This document shows, one piece after another, positions 41,201 through 47,914 of a DNA stretch of 64,000 bases. Made by a program: the position numbers and the translations under genes. How positions within the stretch are numbered: position 1 is the first letter of the stretch; every line of letters starts with the position of its first letter. The DNA is taken from positions 85,319-149,318 of the forward strand of contig NZ_FOFF01000017.1 of NCBI RefSeq assembly GCF_900110755.1, given 5' to 3'. The notes beneath the pieces were generated by a model. That model was not told where the DNA came from and made no database searches. It worked only from the letters and a program-made list of their open reading frames with translations. Source of the DNA: Streptomyces sp. yr375. Its GTDB lineage: Bacteria > Actinomycetota > Actinomycetes > Streptomycetales > Streptomycetaceae.

Positions 41201-43240
41201 ACCGGCGCGCTCGGCGCGAGCCTGGCCCGGTACCTGGTGGCCGAACACGGCATCCGGCACCTGCTGTTGACCGGTTATAGCGGCCGGGTTCCGGACTGGG
41301 CGGGCGAGCTGCCGGCCAAGGTGCGCGTGGTGGCATGCGACGTGCGCGACCGTGCGGCCGTCGACGCCCTGATCGCGTCCTGCCGGCCGGCGCCGACCGC
41401 GGTCTTCCACCTCGCCGGGGTGGTGGACGACGGCGTGGTGGACACCATGACCGCCGAGCGGCTCGCGTCCGTGCTCGCGCCGAAGGCGGACGGTGCCTGG
41501 CATCTGCACGAGGCGACGAGAGACCTCGACCTGTCCGCCTTCGTGCTGTACTCCTCGGCCGCCGGCGTGCTCGGCCGGCCGGGCCAGTCGAACTACGCGG
41601 CTGCCAACGGGTTCCTCGACGCGCTGGCCCGGCACCGGGTGGCCCACGGTCTGCCCGCGCAGGCATTGGCGTGGGGGCCGTGGTCCACGGAGGGCGACGA
41701 AGGGATGGCGGGCCGGGTCGCGCCCGACCGCCTCGCCGAGGGCGGCGTCCTGCCCGTCACCGAGCGGGAGGGCATCGGTCTCCTCGACGGGGCGCTGCGG
41801 ATCGCGGAACCGCTGCTGGTGCCGATCCCGCTGGACCTCACGGCCACGGGCGGCCCGACCGCGCCGCCGGTCCTCGCGGACCTGCTGCCACAGCGCCCGG
41901 TAAAGGCCGAGCGGGCCGTCGGTGACCGGCCGCCGGTCGCCGTCACCGAGCAGGCACCCGGTGCCTGGCGCGAGCGGCTCGCCGCCGTCGCCGCATCTGA
42001 ACGCCCGTCCGTACTCGGGGAGTTGATCCGCGTCGAGCTCGCCGCGGTGCTGGGCTTCCCGGACCCGGCCGCGCTCCCCGCCGAGCGGTCCTTCACCGAG
42101 CTCGGATTCGACTCCCTGACGGCCGTACAACTCCGCAACCGGATCAGCGCGTTCACCCGCGTGCGACTGGCACCGGCCGTCGTGCTGGAACACCCCACCC
42201 TGCCCGACCTCACCGCACACGTCCTCGCCGCCCTGATCGACGCGGGCGCGCTGCCACCACAGGGCGACAGCGACACTGAGACGGGTAGTGACACCGAGAC
42301 GGGTACAGATACGGATGCGGAGACGGAGGCTGCCGACGCCGAGGCGGGTTCGCCGTACCGGTTCAGCGCCCTTTACCACCAAGTGCTGCGCGAGAAGGGT
42401 CCGTCGGAGGCGATGGGGCTGCGCCACCTCGCGTCCTACGCCCTTCCGACCTTCGGCGACGACGGCGGAGACGGGGACGGCAACAGGGACGCCGGACGCA
42501 CCCGGTACATGGTTCCGCCGGCCCGGCTCGCCACCGGCACCGGCCTTCGCACCCGCACCCGCACCCGCACCCCACTCATGTACATCCCGGACTACCTCTC
42601 GCCGTACTTCCGGGTCCCCGCCGCGCTGGCCGAGCAGTTCGACGGTGAGCGGGACCTGTTCCTGCTGGAGCATCCCGGGTTCGGGGCGCGCCGGGCCGTC
42701 CCGGTCAGCGTCTCCGCGCTGGTGCGGGCGCACGCCGACACCGTGCGTTCGCTGCCCGTCGACGTGCCGCCCGTCCTCGTCGGCTACTGCGCGGGCGGCG
42801 CGGTCGCGCACGCCGTGGCCCGCCACCTCGCGCGGACGCGGCAGCCGCCGGCCGGTGTGATCCTGCTCGACTCGCACGCCGGACTGCTGCGCCGCGGCGA
42901 TCCACGCGGGCTGGCCCTGATGGCCGCCGGGACCGACCTGCCGGACGACGTCGTCGCCGAGTTGGACGACTCGTTGCTGATCGTCGGGGGCGGCTACGCG
43001 CGCGTGCTGGAGGAGTGGCGACCCGAGCCGTCACCGGTGCCGACCCTGCTGCTGCGCGGCCGGCCCACCCCGCACATGCGGCGGGCCGACCCCTACCAGG
43101 ACTGGCGGCCGCACTGGCCGCTGCCGCACGACAGCGCCGACCTCCCCGGCGACCACCACTCCATGCTCCACCGCGACGCCGACAGCACGGCCGCGGCGGT
43201 GCGCGCGTGGCTGACCGGGCGACCAAGTGACCACGCCTGA
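35276..43240 (+). CDS. Single-module type I polyketide synthase: AMP-ligase-ACP-KS-AT-DH-KR-ACP-TE
   Basis: All 2654 residues are in one frame. Acyl-AMP ligase about 10-520 (YTSGTSGT at 183, TGD at 406, catalytic Lys513 in AGGKPRR). ACP1 about 545-612 (Ser576 in LGLTSMDA). KS about 638-1065 (Cys810 in TACSSS, His945, His985). AT about 1182-1480 (Ser1274 in GHSIGE; HAFH at 1371 points to malonyl-CoA). DH about 1532-1735 (His1564, Asp1726). KR about 1965-2150 (TGGTGALG at 1973, Val-Asp-Asp 2050-2052 like the B-type LDD motif, Ser2093 or 2094, Tyr2107). ACP2 about 2245-2325 (Ser2280 in GFDSLT). TE about 2360-2650, with GYCAGG at 2503-2508. The ligase would load a free carboxylic acid, and one or more malonyl extensions with ketoreduction and dehydration follow. 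Start GTG at 35276; GAGGGGA lies upstream. Product not recognised. Confidence 0.93.
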   Translation: MGTAEAFDVRWSVPELLVANSLRQGGKLAFADDRRGVSWAELERRTARLAARLEVPRGSRVAFCLDACVELVEGLLATVRAAAVGVPLSSRGTDAELAELLTDCDPSVLVTDRRNLPRIARLTAGRPLRLVVTGEGPLPADVTRFETLAAEPPQPPQPPQPSQPSSAVPRDDLGLDEPAWLLYTSGTSGTARAAVSSQRSALWSSVACYRPRLGLSEADRVLWPLPLSHTYAHSLCVLGTTVAGASARITATPEPAELARLVGEFAPTVLAGVPLTYRQLLDAGLGTVPSLRFCVTAGAPSEPALREQVETRFGAPLLDGYGSTETCGKIAMESPDGPRTPGGSGRPLPGMEVRIVAPETGRDAPETKDEGEGEGEIWVRGPGLMLGYHNRPEDTADAVRDGWYRTGDLGRLGEDGVLTVTGRVTDRIVRGGENVDPAEVEQVLRGLPGVRDAAVVARAHPLLGEVPVAFVVPARPTLDPAALLRACASVLSAHKVPDEILFTPAVPRTAGGKPRRALLREALAGRPAEPPLARLAGRTPGERRAALTDLVCAETSAIRGTAADPGTAFADLGLTSMDAMTLWHRLSLRTGLRLPATLVWDHPNPAAVAAHLNTRLHGSSTPTPAPVLTTAPPRGAEAEPVAIVAVGCRYPGGVRSPEDLWRVAADGVDATGDFPTDRGWDLAALHDPDPDHLGTTYTRRGGFLDGVADFDPLFFGMSPREALATDPQQRLLLEVAWETLERAGVPAPALRGSSTGVFVGLMHVGGYGSGLSPHELEAQIGIGSAGSVASGRVAYVLGLRGPVLTLDTACSSSLVAMDLAAKSLRAGECTLALAGGVTVLSTPQPFVAFSRQRALSPDGRCRSFAAGADGTAWAEGVGLVLLEKLSDARRNGHPVLAVLRGSAVNSDGASNGLTAPNGEAQQDLIRLALADAGLRPADVDAVEGHGTGTALGDPIEAGALLATYGQGRDPADPVWLGSVKSNLGHTQAAAGVAGVIKMIEAMRHDELPASLYAEQPSPHVDWDAGAVRLLDRARPWPRGDRPRRAAISSFGIGGTNAHVIIEEPPGADADPGSESGDSQSRDSESRDGESRGLPVAPWLVGGGDEAGLRAHAGRLAAALADVNGASAALDAGYSLATTRTPLPRRAAVLAGDAEGLLAGLRDLAAGMDGPAVLRGTARTRPKVALLCAGQGAQRPGMGRELRAAFPVFDTAFTALCEEFTPWLDRPLLEVIDADDDGPLHRTDYAQPALFAFEVALHTLLADWGVHPDYLVGHSIGELAAAHIAGVFSRADAVRLVAARGRLMAALPDGGAMVAVRAPLAEVTRLLDEEPGPVAVAAVNGPASVVLSGAEDAVTALAARIGRPSRRLRVSHAFHSPLLDPMLAEYRAVAESVTYHRPTVPVVSTLTGRPEPEALATADYWVRQAREPVRFADAVGYLAEDGVTAFIEAGPAASLGTAAEECLGPDTDAVFTSCADPRTALAALAALHVHGVAVDWRSVYAGSGARRRALPTYPFQRQRYWLNAVRHRPPAGHPLMGQPQPDADGPGIRHTAVLSTARHPWLADHAIGDRVVVPATLFAELACRAAGTPGTVRLAELAFHEPLVLPSNEQMQVQVVAGAPDETGGRPVTVWARPADAPGPWRRHATATTAPAEPPPAAPPGAWPPPGAERIPVDYPRLAAYGHHYGPAFRAVTALWRGDGELFAELALPPGEAATAASYTLHPALFDAALHAALLAEDPGKAPGGRPRQPQAPLACTGLTVYATGASAARAVVRRLGPDEFRVTLTDRAGRPLAAVDSVVTRAIPTRSTAAAETYRLAWRPATPVADASPEHEVLDVTRLAATALPEDATLPDRVRGLLAAVLERVRDWTSDVRPGRLAVLTGNATGDDPDLAEAAVAGFVRSAQSEHPGRIVLVDRRGGGAAAPARLEAALRCGEPQVALGRDGVVLVPRLVPAAPPTAGPPALDPEGTVLVTGGTGALGASLARYLVAEHGIRHLLLTGYSGRVPDWAGELPAKVRVVACDVRDRAAVDALIASCRPAPTAVFHLAGVVDDGVVDTMTAERLASVLAPKADGAWHLHEATRDLDLSAFVLYSSAAGVLGRPGQSNYAAANGFLDALARHRVAHGLPAQALAWGPWSTEGDEGMAGRVAPDRLAEGGVLPVTEREGIGLLDGALRIAEPLLVPIPLDLTATGGPTAPPVLADLLPQRPVKAERAVGDRPPVAVTEQAPGAWRERLAAVAASERPSVLGELIRVELAAVLGFPDPAALPAERSFTELGFDSLTAVQLRNRISAFTRVRLAPAVVLEHPTLPDLTAHVLAALIDAGALPPQGDSDTETGSDTETGTDTDAETEAADAEAGSPYRFSALYHQVLREKGPSEAMGLRHLASYALPTFGDDGGDGDGNRDAGRTRYMVPPARLATGTGLRTRTRTRTPLMYIPDYLSPYFRVPAALAEQFDGERDLFLLEHPGFGARRAVPVSVSALVRAHADTVRSLPVDVPPVLVGYCAGGAVAHAVARHLARTRQPPAGVILLDSHAGLLRRGDPRGLALMAAGTDLPDDVVAELDDSLLIVGGGYARVLEEWRPEPSPVPTLLLRGRPTPHMRRADPYQDWRPHWPLPHDSADLPGDHHSMLHRDADSTAAAVRAWLTGRPSDHA
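38503..38547 (+). repeat. In-frame 15-bp repeat in the KS-AT linker
   Basis: Three copies of a 15-bp unit (GGACAGTCAGTCAAG and two variants) encode the linker RDSESRDGESR-type sequence at about residues 1076-1091. Such serine/arginine-rich microrepeats lengthen a flexible linker. Confidence 0.85.
42548..42571 (+). repeat. In-frame CGCACC hexamer repeat in the thioesterase
   Basis: CGCACC occurs four times in perfect tandem and encodes an RTRTRTRT stretch at about residues 2425-2432, just before the conserved LMYIPDY strand. It is prone to copy-number change without frameshift. Confidence 0.85.
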
Positions 43241-43256
43241 GAACAGGAGCCCCCGG

Positions 43257-44798
43257 ATGACCTCGGACCCCTCACACCCCTCGGACCCCTCACGCTCCTC
43301 GAACTCCCCGGACTACGACCTCGTCGTCGTGGGCGGTGGGCCGGCCGGCTCGACCGCCGCGACGGCCGTGGCCCTGCGCGGGCACCGGGTGCTCCTGCTG
43401 GAGCGGGAGACCTTCCCCAGGTACCAGATCGGCGAGTCGCTGCTGCCCGCCACCGTCCACGGCCTGTGCCGCCTGCTCGGCGTCGCCGACGAGGTCGCGC
43501 GGGCGGGCTTCACCCTCAAGCGCGGCGGGACACTGCGCTGGGGCCGCGACCCGGAGCCCTGGCAGTTCTCCTTCGCCATGACGCCCCGGCTGCCCGAGCC
43601 GACCGCGACCGCCTTCCAGGTGGAGCGCTCCCGGTTCGACGAGATCCTGCTGCGCAACGCCGAACGCGTCGGCGTCGAGGTCCGCGAGGGCAGTTCGGTA
43701 CGCCGGGTGCTGGCCGACGAAGGCGAGCGGGACGGGCGGGGCGGGCGGGTGCGCGGGGTCGAGTACACCGACCCGGACGGGAACACCCGTACGGCGCACG
43801 CCCGGTTCGTCATCGACGCGTCCGGCAACACCAGCCGGATCCACGGGCGGGTCGGCGGGGCGCGCGTGTACTCGGACTTCTTCCGCAACCTCGCCGTGTT
43901 CGGCTACTACGCGGGCGGCAGCCGGCTCCCCGAACCGAACAGCGGCAACATCTTCTGCGCCGCGTTCGACGCCGGCTGGCTCTGGTACATCCCGCTGCGC
44001 GACGATCTGACCAGCGTCGGCGCGGTCATCGCGCCCGAGCACTTCGCGGCCGTCCAACACGACCCGCGCGCCGCCTGGCAGGACATGATCAAGGCGTGCC
44101 CGGACGTCGACCGGCTGCTGACCGGCGTACCGGTCGCGACCGAGCCGCCGTACGACCAGGTCCGCGTCCGCAAGGACTACTCGTACTGGAAGCAGTCGCT
44201 GTGGACCCCGGGCATGGCGCTGGTCGGCGACGCCGCGTGCTTCGTGGACCCGGTGCTCTCCTCGGGCGTCCATCTGGCCACGTACGGCGCCCTGTTGGCG
44301 GCCCGCGCGGTGAACTCCGCCCTGGACGGCAGTATCCCCGAGGAGCGCGGCTTCGCCGAGTTCGAGGCGCGCTACCGCCGCGAGTACGGGGTGTTCTACG
44401 AGTTCCTCATCGCCTTCTACGACATGGAGCGCAACGAGGAGTCGTACTTCTGGTCGGCGAAGAAGGTCACCCGGGTGGACCTCGACGAGGCCGCCGCCTT
44501 CGCCGAGTTGGCCGGTGGTGTGGCGTCCGGCGACGCGTCGGTCATCTCACCCGGCGGGCTCGGCGCCCACTGGAGTGCGGCGGCGGCCGAACTGGACGGC
44601 GCGGTGGGCCGGTTGGCGACCGGCGAGGACCGCGTGAACCCGCTGCTGTCGGCCCGGATCGTCGCCGAGACCTTCCGCACCGGCAACGACCTCCGGGACC
44701 AGGCCCTGTACGGCGGCCCGCTCGACGACTCGGGCCCGTCCGCGCCCGACGCCCTCACGGTCACGGCGGACGGCCTGTCCTGGGCCGCCGCGCCGTGA
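43257..44798 (+). CDS. Flavin-dependent halogenase (phenol/carrier-bound type)
   Basis: The 513-residue protein has the FAD fold DLVVVGGGPAGSTAA at about 21-35, the FPRYQIGESLLPA segment, and conserved Lys88 in GFTLKRGG, the lysine that forms or guides the hypohalous species. The halogenase-specific tryptophan motif WLWYIP is at 241-246, and GDAACFVDPVLSSGVHLA is the second FAD contact. This pattern belongs to the phenolic and acyl-carrier-bound halogenases (CndH/CmlS-like) rather than free-tryptophan halogenases. ATG 43257 with AGGAG 7 nt upstream; 16 nt after the PKS stop, so same transcript. A GTG at 43227 overlaps the PKS end and is less likely. It probably chlorinates the PKS starter or product while bound to an ACP (inference). 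Confidence 0.92.
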   Translation: MTSDPSHPSDPSRSSNSPDYDLVVVGGGPAGSTAATAVALRGHRVLLLERETFPRYQIGESLLPATVHGLCRLLGVADEVARAGFTLKRGGTLRWGRDPEPWQFSFAMTPRLPEPTATAFQVERSRFDEILLRNAERVGVEVREGSSVRRVLADEGERDGRGGRVRGVEYTDPDGNTRTAHARFVIDASGNTSRIHGRVGGARVYSDFFRNLAVFGYYAGGSRLPEPNSGNIFCAAFDAGWLWYIPLRDDLTSVGAVIAPEHFAAVQHDPRAAWQDMIKACPDVDRLLTGVPVATEPPYDQVRVRKDYSYWKQSLWTPGMALVGDAACFVDPVLSSGVHLATYGALLAARAVNSALDGSIPEERGFAEFEARYRREYGVFYEFLIAFYDMERNEESYFWSAKKVTRVDLDEAAAFAELAGGVASGDASVISPGGLGAHWSAAAAELDGAVGRLATGEDRVNPLLSARIVAETFRTGNDLRDQALYGGPLDDSGPSAPDALTVTADGLSWAAAP

Positions 44799-44821
44799 AG
44801 TCGGCTTGGATTACGGGCAGT

Positions 44822-46843
44822 TCACCTGTGGCGTACTCCTGCGTCCCGCATGACCCGCTCAGCGGCGCTGGGCCAGTCGCCGTCGCTGACGACGACCGTG
44901 CCGGTCACCGTGTTGCCGCGCTCTCCGTCACGCAGGCTGATGGACGCGTTGCTCGTCCAGTTGTCCGTCACCGTGAGCGCGCCCGTGTTGTTGGTGGCGT
45001 TGGAGTTCTCGTGGTCCCAGTCGCCGGTGGCGCTGAAGACGTTGTTGTGGTCGGTGTAGTCGCGTGATCCTTCGTCGTGGTAGATGCCGTAGTGGCCGTT
45101 GTTGTCGGCGCAGTAGTTGCGGTCGATGCCGGTGCCCGGCGCGGCGGAGAGGGTGTAGATGCAGGCTCCGTCGTCCATCGTCCGCATCACGTCGTGCAGG
45201 CGGTTGCCCGTGACCCTGAGGTTCTTCAGGGTGGTGGGGGTGGTGTAGCGGGGCTGGAAGTCGTACAGCCCGCGGTTGACGTAGTCCTGGCTGCCGCCGG
45301 GGTCGTTGGTGCCCCAGCCGTAGCCGATCGCGATGCCGGTGTAGGGCATGTCGTGGATGTCGTTGTGGGAGACGGTGGTGTCGGTGGCGTAGGTGACCAG
45401 CACGGCCGTCATGTCGCGGTAGTCGAGCGCGAGATCGTGCATCACGTTGTCGCTGATGGTGATGTTCCGGTTGGTCATGCGGCTGTCGGCCGGGTGGTGG
45501 GCGTCGGCCTGCACCCCGCCGACCACGACCCCGCCGCCCGCGCCCTGGGCGAAGACGTTGCCGCTCACGTCGATGGTGTCGGCCCCGAGTCCGACTCCCG
45601 TGGCGTGCGCGTTGGCGTCGTTGCCGATACCGAGGGCGACCTGGCCGAGTTGGGTGAACCGGTTGCCGGTGAAGCTGATGTGGGAGGCGGCCGACACCTG
45701 GACGGCGGCCGGCATCTGGTGCCAGTGCGGACGGGTCGCCTCGAAGAGCTTGCAGCCGTACTGGCAGGAGTCCAGCGCGTCCGCCGGACGCGCCCAGTCA
45801 CCGGCGACGAACGCGCCGGTCTGCTGGTCGGCGTACCCCTGGCCGGTGGACGGCTGGAGCCAGCTCGTGTGCGAGAACTCCAGCCCGGAGAAGGCGAGAT
45901 GGGTCGCCGGGGCACCGTAGGTGCCGCCGACGGACAGCAGCGACTCCAGCCTCGGCAGCTCCACGTCGGCGGTCGACATGTGCTGGCCGGGCAGCGGCTT
46001 GTAGTACAGGGTCCCGGTGCGGGTGTTCAGGTACCACTCCCCCGCCGTGTCGAGGAATTCGTAGGCGTTCTCGATGTACAGCGGGCCCTTGCGGAAGGGG
46101 TTGCCGATGGTGTCGTAGCCGAAGGTGTTGTTGTTCCAGGCCGGCTGCTCCATGGTCATGACGCCGTCGTGGATGCCCGCCACCGGCGAGTACCGGTTGG
46201 TGAAGGAGCCGAGGGCGTCGATCTCGGTACGGCCCGGATCGGCCAGCGTGTTCAGGTAGTTCAGCGCACTGGTGGTGAAGGTGTAGCCGCCTGCGTCGGC
46301 GGTCAGGTCGGCGCGGTTGAGTTCGGTGCGGGCGCGAGTGGCCTGGACGCCGTCGACGTACAACTGCCGGATGTCGAAGCCGCGCCCGACGTCGGCCTTC
46401 CAGATGTTCTTCGCGGCGTCCTGGCGGGTCCAGCCGGTGGCCTTCCGGGCCCCCGATATGACGGGGCGGGCACCCGGCGCGGCCTTCCACGTGACGGTGT
46501 GCCCGTTGCTGCCGGAGTCGGCCCGGGTGAAGGTCAGCGGGGAGGAGAGCCGGTACGTACCGCCCGCGAGTTCGACGACGATGTCGGCCCGCAGGTGCGC
46601 GTTGAGGGTGCGCACCTTCGCCTTGGCCTGCCCGAGCGAGCAGGGGTGGGCCGCCGAGCAGGCGGAGCCGTGGCCGCCGGGCGAAACGTGCAGGGTCGTC
46701 GCTTGCGTCGCGAAGGGCGTCGCGAAGGCGGGCGTCGCCGCGCCCAGCGCGGTCGCGGTCACCGTGGCGAGAGCCGCGACCGCCGTCAGACAGGCCCTGC
46801 TCACCCGGTCCAACGGTGAGGGGAATGAACGTGTGAACCGCAC
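44822..46843 (-). CDS. Secreted right-handed beta-helix protein, GH141-like
   Basis: The 673-residue secreted protein begins at GTG 46843 (GGAAGG 6 nt upstream), with a signal peptide ending near TPAFA. The opening LHVSPGGHGSACSAAHPCSLGQAKAKVR, then ADIVVELAGGTYRLSSPLTFTRADSGSNG and PVISGARKATGW are the usual start of GH141-type parallel beta-helix enzymes. Repeated helix rungs follow (HISFTGNRFTQLGQVAL, ITISDNVMHDLALDY, TVSHNDIHDMPYTGIAIGYGWG, LRVTGNRLHDVM). Known GH141 members are alpha-L-fucosidases or xylanases acting on pectin and xylan; which applies here is unknown. It shares an operator with the dehydratase gene at 47915, so it belongs to that locus. Confidence 0.8.
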   Translation of the reverse strand: MRFTRSFPSPLDRVSRACLTAVAALATVTATALGAATPAFATPFATQATTLHVSPGGHGSACSAAHPCSLGQAKAKVRTLNAHLRADIVVELAGGTYRLSSPLTFTRADSGSNGHTVTWKAAPGARPVISGARKATGWTRQDAAKNIWKADVGRGFDIRQLYVDGVQATRARTELNRADLTADAGGYTFTTSALNYLNTLADPGRTEIDALGSFTNRYSPVAGIHDGVMTMEQPAWNNNTFGYDTIGNPFRKGPLYIENAYEFLDTAGEWYLNTRTGTLYYKPLPGQHMSTADVELPRLESLLSVGGTYGAPATHLAFSGLEFSHTSWLQPSTGQGYADQQTGAFVAGDWARPADALDSCQYGCKLFEATRPHWHQMPAAVQVSAASHISFTGNRFTQLGQVALGIGNDANAHATGVGLGADTIDVSGNVFAQGAGGGVVVGGVQADAHHPADSRMTNRNITISDNVMHDLALDYRDMTAVLVTYATDTTVSHNDIHDMPYTGIAIGYGWGTNDPGGSQDYVNRGLYDFQPRYTTPTTLKNLRVTGNRLHDVMRTMDDGACIYTLSAAPGTGIDRNYCADNNGHYGIYHDEGSRDYTDHNNVFSATGDWDHENSNATNNTGALTVTDNWTSNASISLRDGERGNTVTGTVVVSDGDWPSAAERVMRDAGVRHR

Positions 46844-46879
46844 GTGGCACCTTCCAGTGGCCGAAACCAAACGGCGGTT

Positions 46880-46907
46880 ACATTAGTCGTCATACGAATT
46901 GCTGCAA
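46880..46907 (-). promoter_or_regulatory. Promoter and GntR-type operator of the beta-helix gene
   Basis: On the minus strand TTGCAG, a 16-nt spacer and TAATGT form the promoter. Inside the spacer lies TCGTCATACGAAT (46887-46899 on the plus strand), which matches the dyad in the promoter at 47849-47877 at 12 of 13 positions. Confidence 0.7.
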
Positions 46908-46960
46908 GAGCTACCGCACAGTAACTTCACTGGTCCCGTCGGTCTCGTCGCTCCCGCCGA

Positions 46961-47758
46961 CTACGTCGTCGGGCGGCGGCCGGCCGGTGAGCGGCGGCGC
47001 TGCCAGGCGTCCTCGATGTGCGACGTCATGGCCTGCGCGGCCCCCTGGGCGTCCCGGGCGAGCAGCCGGTCCAGCAGCTCCCGGTGCTCCGCGTTGGCCA
47101 GTTCGCAGGCGCGGGTGTCGGGTGCGCCGCTGTACAGCGCGGTGGTGCGGGCCTGGGTGTGGACGCTGCGGACGATGGAGCTCGCGAGCCGGTTGCGGGA
47201 CGCCTCCATGATCCGGCCGTGGAAGACGAGATCCGTCTCTATGAAGCGCTGCGGGGCCGTGGTCTCCGCGTCCAGCCGCACGAGCAGTTCCTCGATGCCC
47301 CGGAGATCGTCCTCCGTCGCCAGGACCGCCGCCTGGGCGGCCATCTGGGACTCCAGCGCCGACCGCACGCCGACGAGCTGGTCGAGCACCACGAGCTGGT
47401 CGTCGTGCCGGAAGGTGGCGGCCAGCACGACGGGGTCAAGGAGGTTCCAGTCCTCCGGCGGGGTGACCGTCGTTCCGGACCCCTGCCGGGCGCGGACCAG
47501 CCCTTTGGCCTCCAGCGCCTTGACCGCCTCCCGGACGGTGGTGCGGCTGACGGCGAAGGTCTCGCACAGCTCGGGCTCGATGGGCAGCGCCGAGCCGGGC
47601 GGGAGGTGACCGGCCACGATCCGGTCGGCGAGCGCCTCCACGACGGCGTACGCCAGCCGGGCGGGCCGCCTGAGCCAGGGCTGCAACGGGGGCGGACCGG
47701 CGCCGCCGTCCACACCCGTACCCGTGCCCGCATCCGCGCCCGTACCCGTCTCCGTCAT
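46961..47758 (-). CDS. FadR-subfamily GntR regulator of the beta-helix/dehydratase locus
   Basis: The 265-residue protein has a Gly/Thr/Asp-rich, repeat-derived N-terminal tail of about 25 residues. A winged helix follows (LPIEPELCETFAVSRTTVREAVKALEAKGLV, wing RQGSGTTVTP), then an FCD domain (IETDLVFHGRIMEASRN, NAEHRELLDRLL, AMTSHIEDAWQRR). It lies between the two promoters that share the dyad TCGTCATAYGAAT and is the natural candidate to bind it. Its own promoter should overlap the divergent one at 47849. Confidence 0.9.
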   Translation of the reverse strand: MTETGTGADAGTGTGVDGGAGPPPLQPWLRRPARLAYAVVEALADRIVAGHLPPGSALPIEPELCETFAVSRTTVREAVKALEAKGLVRARQGSGTTVTPPEDWNLLDPVVLAATFRHDDQLVVLDQLVGVRSALESQMAAQAAVLATEDDLRGIEELLVRLDAETTAPQRFIETDLVFHGRIMEASRNRLASSIVRSVHTQARTTALYSGAPDTRACELANAEHRELLDRLLARDAQGAAQAMTSHIEDAWQRRRSPAGRRPTT

Positions 47759-47848
47759 GCGACCGCCCTCCGCTCCCGCACACCCGCGCCCGATACCCGC
47801 CGCTCCCGACGCGGGGCCCGCATTCTAACCGTCGGCACTGCGGATGCC

Positions 47849-47877
47849 TTGACGACATTCATATGACGAATTATGTT
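47849..47877 (+). promoter_or_regulatory. Promoter and GntR-type operator of the dehydratase-transporter operon
   Basis: TTGACG (47849-47854), a 17-nt spacer and TATGTT (47872-47877) form a good promoter. The spacer is filled by ATTCATATGACGAATT (47857-47872), an ATTC/GAAT dyad with an inner TCATATGA palindrome. A repressor bound there would block RNA polymerase. Confidence 0.75.
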
Positions 47878-47914
47878 ACCGGGGATTTTCGGCTTCTCTG
47901 TGAGGTGGGACACC

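Noticed and set aside
37200..42320. Calling the PKS a 6-methylsalicylate synthase
   Set aside because: The KS-AT-DH-KR-ACP order fits, but the N-terminal ligase-ACP and C-terminal TE do not, and the KS has the look of modular synthases; the product stays open.
38543..42877. A 1444-codon open frame antisense to the PKS gene
   Set aside because: It mirrors the codon bias of the real gene, is rich in Arg/Gly/His with no domain, and the sense frame has every catalytic motif.
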